Shown piece after piece: positions 1 to 8,522 of a stretch of 64,000 bases of DNA (positions are counted from its first letter, which is position 1; each line of letters begins with the position of its first letter). Where the stretch lies: assembly GCF_003112535.1 (NCBI RefSeq), contig NZ_BEWA01000012.1, positions 62,001 through 126,000 of the forward strand. Reading direction: 5' to 3'. The translations under genes and the position numbers were made by a program. The stretch comes from Streptomyces rishiriensis. Lineage in GTDB: Bacteria > Actinomycetota > Actinomycetes > Streptomycetales > Streptomycetaceae. The notes under the pieces are model-generated. The model was not told the DNA's origin. It searched no databases and worked only from the letters and a program-made list of their open reading frames with translations.

Positions 1-549
1 CACGGTTGCGGAGACGATGAGGACCCGTACACCGGTTACGAACGGGTTTTCGTGACGCCCGAGCTGGGCGGATGGACTCTCGTCCTCGGCGCCTGGTGCG
101 ACCCGTGCGGCGAAGAACGTCGCGATGACGTCCTCCGCCTGTGCACCGAACTCAGCGCCCGCTACGGGCAGGCGCAGGCGTACTACTACGGCGGCCAAGG
201 CGACGGCTCCGCCTGGCTCATCGCCGAACACGGCGTAGTGGTCCGGCGGTACTGCGAAACAGGCGAGGGAGAGGACGAGTTGCTCACCCTCGGAGAGCCC
301 GTTCCGTACGAACGGGCCCGTCGTACGGAACTGGGCCTGCAACCCGTCTGGGACCCAGCGCAGGAGAGCCAGGAGGACGAGGACGAGTGGCGGTGGGCCG
401 CGCACGACCTCGCCGCCGACCTCGCCGACTCTTACGGCGTCAGCCCCCTCCATATCGGTCCCGAAACGCCGTCACGGGGAACCGGTGTCGTCGCCTTGAC
501 CCCGTACGGCGTCACCCACGGTGTACCAGCAGGGGCCTATCGAATCTGA
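1..549 (+). CDS. Conserved hypothetical protein, 5' end cut by the window
   Basis: The reading frame is open from the first base, so the gene begins upstream of the window. The first in-frame candidate start inside it is a GTG at 52, with nothing to favour it as the true start. The visible 183 residues are acidic, with a WCDPC motif near the beginning, a YYYGGQGDGSAWL stretch and a C-terminal ending GAYRI. I recall similar proteins of unknown function in Streptomyces, but I recognise no named domain. The WCDPC pair resembles a thioredoxin-type CxxC, but nothing else of a thioredoxin fold is evident. The gene converges on the PP2C-like gene that follows. Confidence 0.7.
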   Translation, partial: HGCGDDEDPYTGYERVFVTPELGGWTLVLGAWCDPCGEERRDDVLRLCTELSARYGQAQAYYYGGQGDGSAWLIAEHGVVVRRYCETGEGEDELLTLGEPVPYERARRTELGLQPVWDPAQESQEDEDEWRWAAHDLAADLADSYGVSPLHIGPETPSRGTGVVALTPYGVTHGVPAGAYRI

Positions 550-577
550 GCGAGGGCGAGGGCAGGGGCAGCGCCGG

Positions 578-1402
578 TTACTCCGACAGCACCCAGTGAA
601 GAACAGTGGCATCGTCCTGCGCTTTGCCGCGCGGCCAGCGCCGACCGTCAGGGTCGCCGGCCTCTGCATCCCTCACGCGGCGGATCAGTTCAGCCGGCCC
701 GGAGGAGCTGAGGACTGACAACGTCTCTTCCCACGTGGCGATGTCAAAGGAGTCGACAAGGCGCGTAGCACCGTCGCTCAGCAGCGTCACGGACGCCAGC
801 GACTCCAGCGGTACCGCCCCGGTCAGGGCGTGTTCGGCCGCTTGCGCATCCGGCCCGGCGATCCAGAAGCCGCCCGACCGGTTGCGTAGCCCCGTAAGGG
901 CATCCCGGTACCGGGCCAGGGCGGCAACATGTTCGGGTGAGCCCGTGAGCAGTTCGTCGACTGGACCGCGGAGCCGCTTGCCGACCTCGTCAAGGCGCTG
1001 GTCGGTGATGGCAGTCGTCTTCCCTTCCTCGTCGGCGAGGAGGAGCGTTGAATCGCCGAGCACCAGGTATTCCAGAGCATCCGCGCCGGCCCGGACGGCG
1101 ACCACCGTGCTGGTTGGACTCGCCCGATAGGACAGATCGCAGCTGTCCTCGTGCAAGGACCGAACAGCCCGGATCGAGTCGGCCAGGCAGTCGGCGAGCG
1201 GCCGGGCAGGGTGTGCGGTGATGGTGCTCAGCAGCAGGCCCCCCAGCGTCGAGGAGAACCAGGCAATGCCGTGCGTGCACCCGGTATCTGCCCCAGCGAC
1301 GCCGGCCCCGTCCAGCAGTACGGCTGCCCCGGAAGCGGCGGCCGCGAAGTCCTCGTTTGCTTGTCCAGGTTCTGCGGACAGCGAGGCGAGAGCGACGTTC
1401 AC
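578..1402 (-). CDS. PP2C-like protein (predicted Ser/Thr phosphatase fold)
   Basis: This 274-residue protein has the scattered acidic motifs of the PP2C fold: NEDFA near residue 17, LLDGAG near 30, LGDSTLLL near 118, LLSDGAT near 207 and DDATVLHW at the C-terminus. The family removes phosphate from Ser/Thr using two metal ions; activity here is inferred. It is clearly related to the gene at 62,378-63,169, sharing NEDFA, CDLS, TVV, the EYLVL-x-D-x-x-LLL segment and the final DDAT. The GTG start overlaps the stop of the upstream HTH gene as GTGA, so the two are probably translationally coupled. Its target is probably a local regulator, but this is a guess. Confidence 0.65.
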   Translation of the reverse strand: MNVALASLSAEPGQANEDFAAAASGAAVLLDGAGVAGADTGCTHGIAWFSSTLGGLLLSTITAHPARPLADCLADSIRAVRSLHEDSCDLSYRASPTSTVVAVRAGADALEYLVLGDSTLLLADEEGKTTAITDQRLDEVGKRLRGPVDELLTGSPEHVAALARYRDALTGLRNRSGGFWIAGPDAQAAEHALTGAVPLESLASVTLLSDGATRLVDSFDIATWEETLSVLSSSGPAELIRRVRDAEAGDPDGRRWPRGKAQDDATVLHWVLSE

Positions 1403-2250
1403 GCCGTCGTCTCCTCGTCGTGCCGATAGATCGGGGTGAGCAGTTCCACGGACTGAGGTTCGTCCGTCTCAGGGTCGTACTCGACGCTTACGAGCGTGGA
1501 GAAGTGATGCTCTCCCACCTGGCCCCAGAGCGTGTTCAGGTCCGAGGCGAGCAGCTGGACGACGCCGAGGGAGCCTGCGGTGTGGATACCGGCGATCGCG
1601 AGTACGGAGCCGTTGCCGTCCGGGCGGGGCAGCCTGCCGAGGTATCCGACGTCGTGCGGGCGCTGCGGCTCGGTGTCCGCTCCCGCGCGATAGGCCGTGC
1701 CGGTACGTCGGTCCAGCAGCGCCCACGGTTCGTTCTCGGGGTGTTCCCAGCTGAGGACGGGATCCTGCGCGTAGAAGTCACTCATGGTCTGCGACATGCC
1801 CGGCCCGCAGACGACGACCAGGCCGTCACGGTTGAGGTCGACTTCACCGCTCACCAGGACGTGGCCGGAGCTGACGTCGAGCCCGTACGACTTGGCCAGC
1901 TCTTCGAGCCGCCTGCCGGAGTTCACGTCCGCCATGGCGACGACCGGGCGCTTCTTCTCGTCGTCCCACCGCAGCGGAGTCACGACCGTGACGGCGCCCG
2001 CGCCGAGGAACGCACCCTCGGGCGCCGGGCCCGTGTGGCGGATCTGGTGAATCCGCCCGCGGCTCAGGCCGGCCTTCTCGGCGATCTGCGCGTAGGACAA
2101 CCCCTGTGAGTGGAGGTCCTGAACGACACGACGGCGGAGCCGGGCGAGTTCGGTCACCTCCTGCTGCGCGTCGGCCAACCGTGTCGTGACCTCACGCAGG
2201 AGCAGGTACGGATCATCGATCGCCATGATCCGCTGCAACTCGTCCGACAT
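1399..2250 (-). CDS. HTH DNA-binding protein with sigma-region-4-like helix
   Basis: This 283-residue protein starts at an ATG preceded by AGGAGGTG at good spacing; an upstream extension in the same frame lacks a ribosome site. Residues about 25-70 form a coiled start followed by an HTH (ARLRRRVVQDLHSQGLSYAQIAEKAGLSRGRIHQIR, split here only for description), which resembles sigma factor region 4. The C-terminal 200 residues are an unrecognised, mostly beta domain. The gene is translationally coupled to the downstream PP2C-like gene. A perfect CTAG-type palindrome lies 29 bases upstream of its start and is repeated before the next gene upstream. Autoregulation by this protein or by the nearby XRE regulator is plausible. 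Confidence 0.7.
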   Translation of the reverse strand: MSDELQRIMAIDDPYLLLREVTTRLADAQQEVTELARLRRRVVQDLHSQGLSYAQIAEKAGLSRGRIHQIRHTGPAPEGAFLGAGAVTVVTPLRWDDEKKRPVVAMADVNSGRRLEELAKSYGLDVSSGHVLVSGEVDLNRDGLVVVCGPGMSQTMSDFYAQDPVLSWEHPENEPWALLDRRTGTAYRAGADTEPQRPHDVGYLGRLPRPDGNGSVLAIAGIHTAGSLGVVQLLASDLNTLWGQVGEHHFSTLVSVEYDPETDEPQSVELLTPIYRHDEETTA

Positions 2251-2278
2251 GACCACACCTCCTAGAAGTAACCAGGAG

Positions 2279-2295
2279 TCTAGGGCCCTAGACGG
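2279..2295. promoter_or_regulatory. CTAG-type palindromic operator, copy 1
   Basis: The sequence TCTAGGGCCCTAGACGG contains a perfect 14-base palindrome, 29 bases upstream of the HTH gene start. A matching site (14 of 17 bases) lies at 2,846-2,862 before the next regulator gene. The position suits a repressor site; the binding protein is unknown. Confidence 0.5.
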
Positions 2296-2425
2296 AACGG
2301 GCGGGAGTCGCCTGCCCGAATGAACCCCGATCACGTAGAAGCCGGCCCGACGCCCAGGCACTCCCCGGGGACTCACACTCCACTGCCCGCGAGGCCACCA
2401 GACATCACCGCCGGAAAGCCGCCCA

Positions 2426-2827
2426 TCACGAGCCGGTCCGCACCAGCTCGGCCCAGACGCAACGGGCACCCGAAGGCCGGTCCTTCACCCCCCAGTTCTT
2501 GGCGCAGGCCGCAATCAGCATCAGCCCGCGGCCGTCCTCTTCCACGTGCCTGGTGACGCTGCGAACCATAGGTTCCTCGTCGCCGCCCTGGTCGACGACC
2601 TCGATCCGAACCAGGTCATCCGCGAAGTGGACGAGCACGAGGAACCATCCTCGGTACCAGCCGCTCCGCGTGTGCTTGACGGCGTTGGCCGCCAGCTCGC
2701 CGACGACCAGGACGGCGTCGTCGACCAGCTCTGCGGTCTCGTCCTCCAGCAATGCGGCCACGAAGTGACGGGCCTGGGCAACCTGCCAGGTCAGGCCGGG
2801 GAACATCCGGCACCAGCTTTTGGGCAT
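2426..2827 (-). CDS. RsbW-like ATP-binding protein (HATPase_c, anti-sigma type)
   Basis: This 133-residue protein has the GHKL ATPase boxes: N-box ELAANAVKHT, VVDQGG and GRGLMLIAAC. It matches the short anti-sigma or serine kinase family that is abundant in Streptomyces. Such proteins bind a sigma factor or phosphorylate an anti-anti-sigma factor. No partner is encoded beside it, so the target is unknown. The ATG at 2,827 is chosen because GAGGAGG lies about nine bases upstream; the GTG three codons earlier would sit too close to that site. It shares a CTAG-type upstream site with the neighbouring HTH gene. Confidence 0.8.
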   Translation of the reverse strand: MPKSWCRMFPGLTWQVAQARHFVAALLEDETAELVDDAVLVVGELAANAVKHTRSGWYRGWFLVLVHFADDLVRIEVVDQGGDEEPMVRSVTRHVEEDGRGLMLIAACAKNWGVKDRPSGARCVWAELVRTGS

Positions 2828-2845
2828 GAGAAACACTCCTCCTCG

Positions 2846-2862
2846 CCTAGGGGGCTAGACGG
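2846..2862. promoter_or_regulatory. CTAG-type operator, copy 2
   Basis: CCTAGGGGGCTAGACGG lies 19 bases before the start of the RsbW-like gene and matches the perfect palindrome at 2,279-2,295 in 14 of 17 positions. This suggests that one protein controls both genes. Confidence 0.45.
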
Positions 2863-2924
2863 CTCAGCGAGCAGAGTATTCCCATGCGTGACTATCAGGC
2901 CAGGCATCATGAGGAATTATTCCT

Positions 2925-3773
2925 CTAACGGGTGGCGGAGTCCTCCAACTCCTTAAACTCCCGCATCACACGAACCAGGAGCTCGCGCGCCTCGCGGCCG
3001 AAGACTGCCGCCTCCTCGAAGCGCCGGAAGGTCTCCTCATACGCGGCAACCTCGTCGGAGTCGTCGACGACTCGCTCTCCGCGGAAGGCTTCGACAACGA
3101 CCGCCCGCCGGTCGCACAGGGTGAACCCATGCCGGGGCATGACCGGCACCGCACGACGCCACGGGATCACCCCAAGGCGCACAGTGCTCAGACTCTCGAC
3201 AGCGAGCATCCGGTCAAACTGGGCGAGCATGAGCGAAGGGTTCCCCGGCCAGGTACGCAACACCGCTTCGGTCAGCACGAACACCGACTCACGGCCCGGC
3301 TCGTACAAGAGGCTCTGCCGCTCGACACGAGCAGCGACAGCGCGACCGACGGCTTCCGGAGTCGAGTACGGCGCACTCGCGAAGACGTGCCTGGCGTACT
3401 CGGCGCTCTGAAGCATGGCCGGCAGAACGACGCATTGAAACGACTGGACCAGCCGAGCGGACCGCACCGCGTCATCGAGGACGCCCCCGAAGAGTGCCAC
3501 CTCGTTCGTCTCGATTGCGTCAGGCGCAGCTTCCACGGCTACCAAGAGCTCCCGCACTTCGCGGGACGCCGACTCGTCGAGATCGAGAGCAAGCAACAAG
3601 CGCCCCAGGACGTCGAGGCTGGGGACCATGCGCCCGTTCTCCACCTTGGACACGGTCGGTTGCCCCACACCGGCACGCTGCGCCAGAACAGCACCCGTCA
3701 GGCCGGCCTCTGTACGAAGCCCTCGAAGACGCGCCCCAAGCGCCTTCATCAGCTCCCGTCGCTCACTCCCCAT
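2925..3773 (-). CDS. XRE-family regulator with DUF5753 domain
   Basis: This 282-residue protein has an N-terminal helix-turn-helix (about residues 10-65, LAQRAGVGQPTVSKVENG). The C-terminal domain has the features of DUF5753, such as IPGLLQT-like LPAMLQSAEYARHVFA and RQSLLYEPG. The family is common in Streptomyces, usually beside a small DUF397 protein or an RsbW-like ATPase. Here the ATPase lies just downstream on the same strand and no DUF397 gene is visible. The product is probably a cytoplasmic DNA-binding regulator of this small cluster. Confidence 0.85.
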   Translation of the reverse strand: MGSERRELMKALGARLRGLRTEAGLTGAVLAQRAGVGQPTVSKVENGRMVPSLDVLGRLLLALDLDESASREVRELLVAVEAAPDAIETNEVALFGGVLDDAVRSARLVQSFQCVVLPAMLQSAEYARHVFASAPYSTPEAVGRAVAARVERQSLLYEPGRESVFVLTEAVLRTWPGNPSLMLAQFDRMLAVESLSTVRLGVIPWRRAVPVMPRHGFTLCDRRAVVVEAFRGERVVDDSDEVAAYEETFRRFEEAAVFGREARELLVRVMREFKELEDSATR

Positions 3774-4116
3774 ACCGAGGGTTCTACACCACGGGACGAC
3801 GAGAGCCGGATCCGCAAGCGATGACGGTCACGACCAAGCGCCCAGGCCATGATTCAAAGTTTCTCTACTGGTTCAAGGCGGCTCGCTTCGCTCCCCGCGC
3901 GCGGCCCGGCCCCCGGCCGGGCCTGCGCTCCTGCCTTCGTCCCGCTCCAGCCCGGCCGGTGCCCGCGCCGCGCACACAGCAGTCAGCACCTCAGAGAAGG
4001 GGTACGTCATAGATGGAGCTCCACAGCTTTAGCCACCTCCCCAAACTGGGCAGACCACCGATCGAACCCGCTCCGCCAAACCCCTACGTTGGCGTACGGT
4101 TCGGCTCACGGCAGGT
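3774..4116. other. Intergenic stretch with degenerate repeat
   Basis: There is no credible gene here. The middle is occupied by the first copy of a repeat of about 105 bases (3,870-3,974). GC content drops sharply just after it, at the start of the protease gene. Confidence 0.6.
3870..3974. repeat. 105-base dispersed repeat, copy 1
   Basis: The stretch running from GGTTCAAGGCGGCTCGC to GCCCGCGCCGCGCA recurs at 9,912-10,014 at roughly 85-90% identity by eye. Shorter patches of similarity (TCAGAGAAG) continue to its right. Both copies are in the same orientation, about 6 kb apart, and flank the protease/DUF4062/PIN cargo and the dead integrase. Confidence 0.7.
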
Positions 4117-5001
4117 ATGCAGCGATTCACAGAAGTACAACTTGATCGCGAGGCGCTCGGTTTGACCATGGAAGATTCACAAAGCCATCAGTCACCGCAA
4201 CTGGGTTTCTATCGACTTCATTCTCCATGCTTGCTGTCCGTGGAGACGCACGATGAGAACGGCGAACCCGGCATTGGAACGGCATTCCATATTGGAGATG
4301 GCTATCTCGTAACTGCGCGTCACGTCATCGAGGGGCGCCAGTTGACCAATCTAATTCCAGCGCGCGACGGGAGCATTTCACTTGATTCCGTAGAGGTGAT
4401 CTATCCATCCGATCCTACGGTAGATCTTGCCTTGCTGAAGACTAATTTTTCACTCGATTATTACATGAAGCATGTTAATTTCTGGGGGCGAGACGATGTA
4501 ACGAAAGTAGATCACATCCAAATCGGAGGGCACCTTGACGACTGGATCGACGATGGGCTCGTCCTGATGAAGGTCATAGCCTTCGGCTACCCACCGATCC
4601 CCACCTCGCCACGCCCAGAACTCGTTGCGGTTCGAGGCGAGATTAATGCGATCATTGATCCGTACGTCGGATCCAAGCACCCTCTTTTCGTAATTTCCCC
4701 GATGGCCCGTGGCGGCTTTAGTGGAGGCCCCGTCCTGAGCGAGAACGGGTGGCTCCTTGGAATTGTCACATCTTCCCTGCTCACAAATCATGCCGTTCCC
4801 GAGCTCGGCTATGGGGCCGCCCTAACAGTTGAGCCCCTATGGAATCTTCTAGCGGAGAACAAGATCTTCCCGGCTTCCAACGCAGATATCCTGTTTGAGC
4901 TGCGGCACGGATGGAATCTCAAGGAAGAAGACTTTCCTTTCGGTGCAGAAAAGCTGGGGAAGCTCAAGGCGGGAGGCACGAGTGCTTGCGAAATGGATTA
5001 A
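4117..5001 (+). CDS. Trypsin-like serine protease (S1/S7-type fold)
   Basis: This 294-residue protein has a complete catalytic triad: His69 in TARHVIEG, Asp103 in VDLALLK and Ser202 in GFSGGP. This is the pattern of trypsin-like peptidase domains. There is no signal peptide or membrane segment, so it probably acts inside the cell. The codons are visibly AT-richer than those of flanking genes (many ATT, AAT, GAA), a sign of transfer. No good ribosome site decides the start, and the ATG at 4,168 is an alternative. Intracellular trypsin-like proteases occur in several phage-defence systems, and a DUF4062 gene follows 366 bases downstream. A joint defence role is inference. Confidence 0.8.
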   Translation: MQRFTEVQLDREALGLTMEDSQSHQSPQLGFYRLHSPCLLSVETHDENGEPGIGTAFHIGDGYLVTARHVIEGRQLTNLIPARDGSISLDSVEVIYPSDPTVDLALLKTNFSLDYYMKHVNFWGRDDVTKVDHIQIGGHLDDWIDDGLVLMKVIAFGYPPIPTSPRPELVAVRGEINAIIDPYVGSKHPLFVISPMARGGFSGGPVLSENGWLLGIVTSSLLTNHAVPELGYGAALTVEPLWNLLAENKIFPASNADILFELRHGWNLKEEDFPFGAEKLGKLKAGGTSACEMD

Positions 5002-5367
5002 TCAAGCAGGACCTATTGCAGGCACCCGCTCCGGCACCCGCTAGCCCAAAAGCAATCTCAACCGCGCATGTACGGAGATCATCCCCCTCCGATTTGAACC
5101 ACCCAGTCGAATCAACGCGGCGTTCGCAATCAGTGCCAGTTTGCCTCAGATGGCCGACTCTAGCGAGTTGAAGAGGGGGAGCCAGGCAGCAGAGGGACAA
5201 CCACCTACAGGGTGAGCCGCGCCGGTTCCTGGAGGAGTCAACGAAGCATCAACCCAAGTCGCGAACTGGTCTGACATGGCGCACGATGGGCTCACTGGGC
5301 TGCGATCAATCTTCATTGAGGTGCCGGATACCTGATCCCCACAGGCAGACGACAGCTGAGACGAGTC
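5002..5367. other. Intergenic region between protease and DUF4062 genes
   Basis: No gene was seen. A short direct repeat, GGCACCCGCT, occurs twice at about 5,019-5,042. The 366-base spacing means the two flanking genes are not a tight operon, although both share the AT-rich composition. Confidence 0.5.
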
Positions 5368-6360
5368 ATGAAACGCCGCTATCAGGTCTTTGTGAGCTCC
5401 ACATACACCGACCTCAAAGATGAGCGCCGCCAGATAATACAGGCGCTGCTAGAACTGGGGTGCATCCCAGCTGGAATGGAAATGTTTCCGGCAGCTGACG
5501 AAGAACAGTGGGAACTGATCAAGAGAGTGATAGATGAGTCCGATTATTACGTCGTGATTGTAGGGAATCGATATGGAACCATCGGTGATGCCGGACTGAG
5601 CTACACCGAGCAAGAATACGATTACGCGGTATCCCAGAAAAAAGCGGTGCTAGGGTTCCTGCACGCCGAACCCAGCAAGATAGAAGTTGGAAAGTCAGAG
5701 CTAGATAGTGACGCGGCCAGAAAGCTGGAATCATTCCGCCGGAAAATAAAGAGAAAGCCAATTCGCACCTGGAGAACGCCTGGCGATCTCAATACCACCG
5801 TCACAATAAGCCTCGTCAAAGCCATGGAAGAGGCACCTGCGGAGGGATGGGTGCGAGCCCGACATGCGGCAACCCCTGAACTAATTGAGGAGCTCAATTC
5901 ACTGCGGGCTTCCGTAGCTAACCAGCAAGAAGCAAATACTGAAAATAGCGCAGCGTTGGCGAAGTTTGAAGCCCTCATGGGTGCGGATGAGATGCATGAT
6001 GTTCGATTCAAAGTCCTCTCGCAAAGCATAGAGCGATCAACGGGGGTGATTGCATACCAATGGCGCGACCTGTTCCTACTGCTCGGCTCGTGCATGATGG
6101 ATGAAGTCTCCGACGGAGAGATAAATTCAACGCTGGCGAATCATATATCCGACAGACTCTCAGAGGCGGGCAGAATGCCGGACTTTTTCGATAGGCAGAT
6201 AAGGATCAGTCGCACCGAATGGGATACGATCAAAGTGAGATTCCGCGCCCTGGAATTGATTGAGAAAGGAACAAAAAAGAGGGCGGTTTCCGATAAAAAC
6301 TGCTATTGGAAACTCACCTCGCATGGCGAGCTTCAGCTAATGCGAATGACGGGTTCTTGA
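5368..6360 (+). CDS. DUF4062 (TIR-like fold) protein
   Basis: This 330-residue protein begins YQVFVSSTYTDLKDERR and continues with a FPAADEEQW and SDYYVVIVGNRYGT pattern over residues 1-95. That is the signature of DUF4062, a Rossmann-like domain related to TIR and found in signalling and defence proteins. Residues about 175-205 look like a short coiled coil. The C-terminal third is unrecognised and may hold a winged-helix-like segment near the end (YWKLTSHGELQLMRM). It is cytoplasmic by sequence. Base composition is unlike the core genome. It could sense or signal with the upstream protease; this is inference only. Confidence 0.8.
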   Translation: MKRRYQVFVSSTYTDLKDERRQIIQALLELGCIPAGMEMFPAADEEQWELIKRVIDESDYYVVIVGNRYGTIGDAGLSYTEQEYDYAVSQKKAVLGFLHAEPSKIEVGKSELDSDAARKLESFRRKIKRKPIRTWRTPGDLNTTVTISLVKAMEEAPAEGWVRARHAATPELIEELNSLRASVANQQEANTENSAALAKFEALMGADEMHDVRFKVLSQSIERSTGVIAYQWRDLFLLLGSCMMDEVSDGEINSTLANHISDRLSEAGRMPDFFDRQIRISRTEWDTIKVRFRALELIEKGTKKRAVSDKNCYWKLTSHGELQLMRMTGS

Positions 6361-6967
6361 AGGCACTGTCCTTTCAACGGCCGACATCAGCGGGATCCAT
6401 ACCGGTCATTTCACAACTTGGCGACCTCGTTGACAGCAGGGACGCCACCTTGAGCAGCGCGGCTGAGCGAGGTTGTGCTGTGATGACGCGCGACTGGGTG
6501 CGACCAGACTCCAGTGCCGCTCCACCACGGGTCCGTGCAGCAACTACCACCAAAGACCCAAGCTTCCCAAGCTGAGGGCTCCCGCATCGTCGTCACGGGC
6601 CGGCCGTCGCAACTTGTTCTGGTCGTCGCCCCCGAAAGCGTGGCTGAGGCTGGTGGGGATAGAGCGAGACACACGCGCGCCTGGTCGTTCGGCTGACCCG
6701 CCGTCGTGGCTGACTGTCGTGGGCTGAGGTTCAGGCCTCCGACGGCGCACCAGATTTCAGTATGTATGCGGAAGGGCCTCACCTTGACGGGGATGGATCG
6801 AACTCCGTAAAGCAGGTGTCGGAGAAGATCGCGTGTACTCACTATGCGGGCAAGTGGCGTATCCGGCCATGCGGGAACCAGTGACGGTCTCAGCAGTGGT
6901 GGCGACCGCAGGCTTCGCCGCTCGGTCCGATCAGGTTCATGCGGGGCAATCCCCTTCCCCGGAGGTT
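6361..6967. other. Gene-poor stretch with repeat B, copy 1
   Basis: There is no convincing gene. It contains one copy of a 95-base repeat at 6,641-6,735 that looks like a decayed coding fragment. Confidence 0.5.
6641..6735 (+). repeat. Dispersed repeat B, copy 1 (decayed coding fragment)
   Basis: This stretch is about 75% identical by eye to 10,566-10,660. Read on the plus strand, both copies give related peptides: WLRLVGIERDTRAPGRS followed by PPSWLTVVG here, and WLRRVELQRDTRARDRS followed by PPSWLAFVG there. Conservation at protein level suggests remnants of the C-terminal part of one gene family that I do not recognise. Confidence 0.55.
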
Positions 6968-8290
6968 ATGGTTACCAGCTTCCGTCCGACGCCGCCTCCG
7001 ACTACTGATCGAAAACGCCCACGGCTGCGCCAACTTCCTGAAATCCTTGGTCTACTGCACAGCACCGAGGAGATGGAGCCGGCCGCTTTGATCATTCTAG
7101 ACACGAACATCCTGTGGAAAGGGACCGAAACCGTCACCGCAGACCTCCTCAAGGTCATCAGGACCTCCGGCATCGACCGTGTGGCCGTGCCTTGGGTTGT
7201 GCTGGAGGAGTTGACCGCCCAGCGGACAGAACCACACCGCGAAAAGTACGAAAAGGCAGCAAAGGCTTTGCAGAGCCTCAAAGGTGACACCCCGTGGCCT
7301 CTCCCCACGCTGCCAGCAATGGACTTGCCCCGTATCCAAGACCATTGGCGGCGGAAGTACCTCGATGTCGTGGACGTGATCCCGACGAGCGAGGCCACCC
7401 TCAAGAAGGCCTTGATCCGGGAGGCGAACGTCCTGCCGCCGTGCAAGCGGGTGGCCAGCAACGAACGTGACGGTGGGCAGAAGATCGGCGGTCGGGACGC
7501 CGCCATATGGCTCACTGCCGTGGAGTACGCGCGAGAGCACCCTGACGAAACGGTGTACTTCGTCAGCGAGAACACGAAGGACTTCGGCGACGGGTCCGAG
7601 TACCCGTACCCGATGAACCAAGATCTCGAAGGCTTGGAGGACCGGTTCGTGCTCCTCACGAACTGGTACGAGGTCATGGAGAAGTTCACGCAGCGCACTG
7701 AAGATGTATACGAGGATGCGGTGCGCTCACTCCTTTCGGACCCGGAAAGCCTCAGCGTGATCGAAGCAGAGTCCGGAACCAGGCTGCGAGTACCGCGGAC
7801 TGGTCTCCATGGCCCCACGTTCGAGGCGACGATGGGCTTCTTTGTCGAGGACGAGGGCACGTTGGTCACGACGGAGGCCGTGCGGGCACTGGGCTGGGTC
7901 GAAGCCCCGACCGCTGTCCTCGACCACGTGAGCGAGTTGAAGGCCTACCGCATCGGGGAACACGTTTGGTGCATCGCCACTGTCCGATGGGCCCTCGGCG
8001 GCCCAGCCTTGTTGCACGACAGCCTCCAGGTGAAGGGTGTCGGGTGCACGTGGGAAACCCGCGTGCTGGTGAGCCCGACGAGCGCTGATGCCCAACTCAC
8101 TGTGCTCCGAGGCCAGGACACCCAGGTTTTGAACAAGGACCCGCTCGACACGCTCACACCGGAGCTCGCTGCCCGCGTCGGCTTCCTCGCCCAGAGGCCG
8201 AGGTGGGCACGGATCCGGGACCGGCGAATGTCAGAACTCCTGCGCCGTACGCGGATGGAACGGTTCATTGATGAGGACTCACCGTTCTAG
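6968..8290 (+). CDS. PIN-domain protein (predicted ribonuclease)
   Basis: The product is about 440 residues. The N-terminal PIN domain shows LIILDTNIL with Asp45, then WVVLEEL with a Glu near 80, GGRDAAIWLTAVEY, and VYFVSENTKDF as the last acidic site. Such domains are Mg-dependent RNases. The C-terminal half (after about residue 215) is unrecognised and may contain a beta-rich domain. The start is uncertain: the ATG at 6,968 has GGAGG only two bases away, and the ATG at 7,073 just before the PIN core has GAGGAG with no spacer. No antitoxin gene lies beside it, so it is not an ordinary VapC-type pair. It lies in the decayed mobile zone. Confidence 0.75.
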   Translation: MVTSFRPTPPPTTDRKRPRLRQLPEILGLLHSTEEMEPAALIILDTNILWKGTETVTADLLKVIRTSGIDRVAVPWVVLEELTAQRTEPHREKYEKAAKALQSLKGDTPWPLPTLPAMDLPRIQDHWRRKYLDVVDVIPTSEATLKKALIREANVLPPCKRVASNERDGGQKIGGRDAAIWLTAVEYAREHPDETVYFVSENTKDFGDGSEYPYPMNQDLEGLEDRFVLLTNWYEVMEKFTQRTEDVYEDAVRSLLSDPESLSVIEAESGTRLRVPRTGLHGPTFEATMGFFVEDEGTLVTTEAVRALGWVEAPTAVLDHVSELKAYRIGEHVWCIATVRWALGGPALLHDSLQVKGVGCTWETRVLVSPTSADAQLTVLRGQDTQVLNKDPLDTLTPELAARVGFLAQRPRWARIRDRRMSELLRRTRMERFIDEDSPF

Positions 8291-8522
8291 CGCCGCTGGT
8301 GCAAGGCGTGCCGCGCTCATGGCTCGCGCGCACGCCTTTCAAGACCACGAGCAGTATCCGGGTCGCCAGGAGCCACACCAGGTGCGTGTCTAACTGCGTG
8401 ACAACGCCGACGAACACCGGCGAACAACCGCGAACGGCTACGGACCGTCAGCGCACGTGAGAGCCGCACCAGCCTAAGGCAGCACCCCCGCCGAAGTTGC
8501 TTCGGGACGAAGCAGTCGTCGA
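8291..8522. other. Short non-coding stretch
   Basis: I see no gene here. It contains a run of similar short words (CGAACACCGG, CGAACAACCG, CGAACGGCTAC) at about 8,411-8,441. Phage-type elements often carry such words near integrase genes, but nothing stronger can be claimed. Confidence 0.35.

Noticed and set aside
6968..8290. VapBC toxin-antitoxin pair
   Set aside because: The PIN protein is far larger than VapC and no small antitoxin gene lies upstream.
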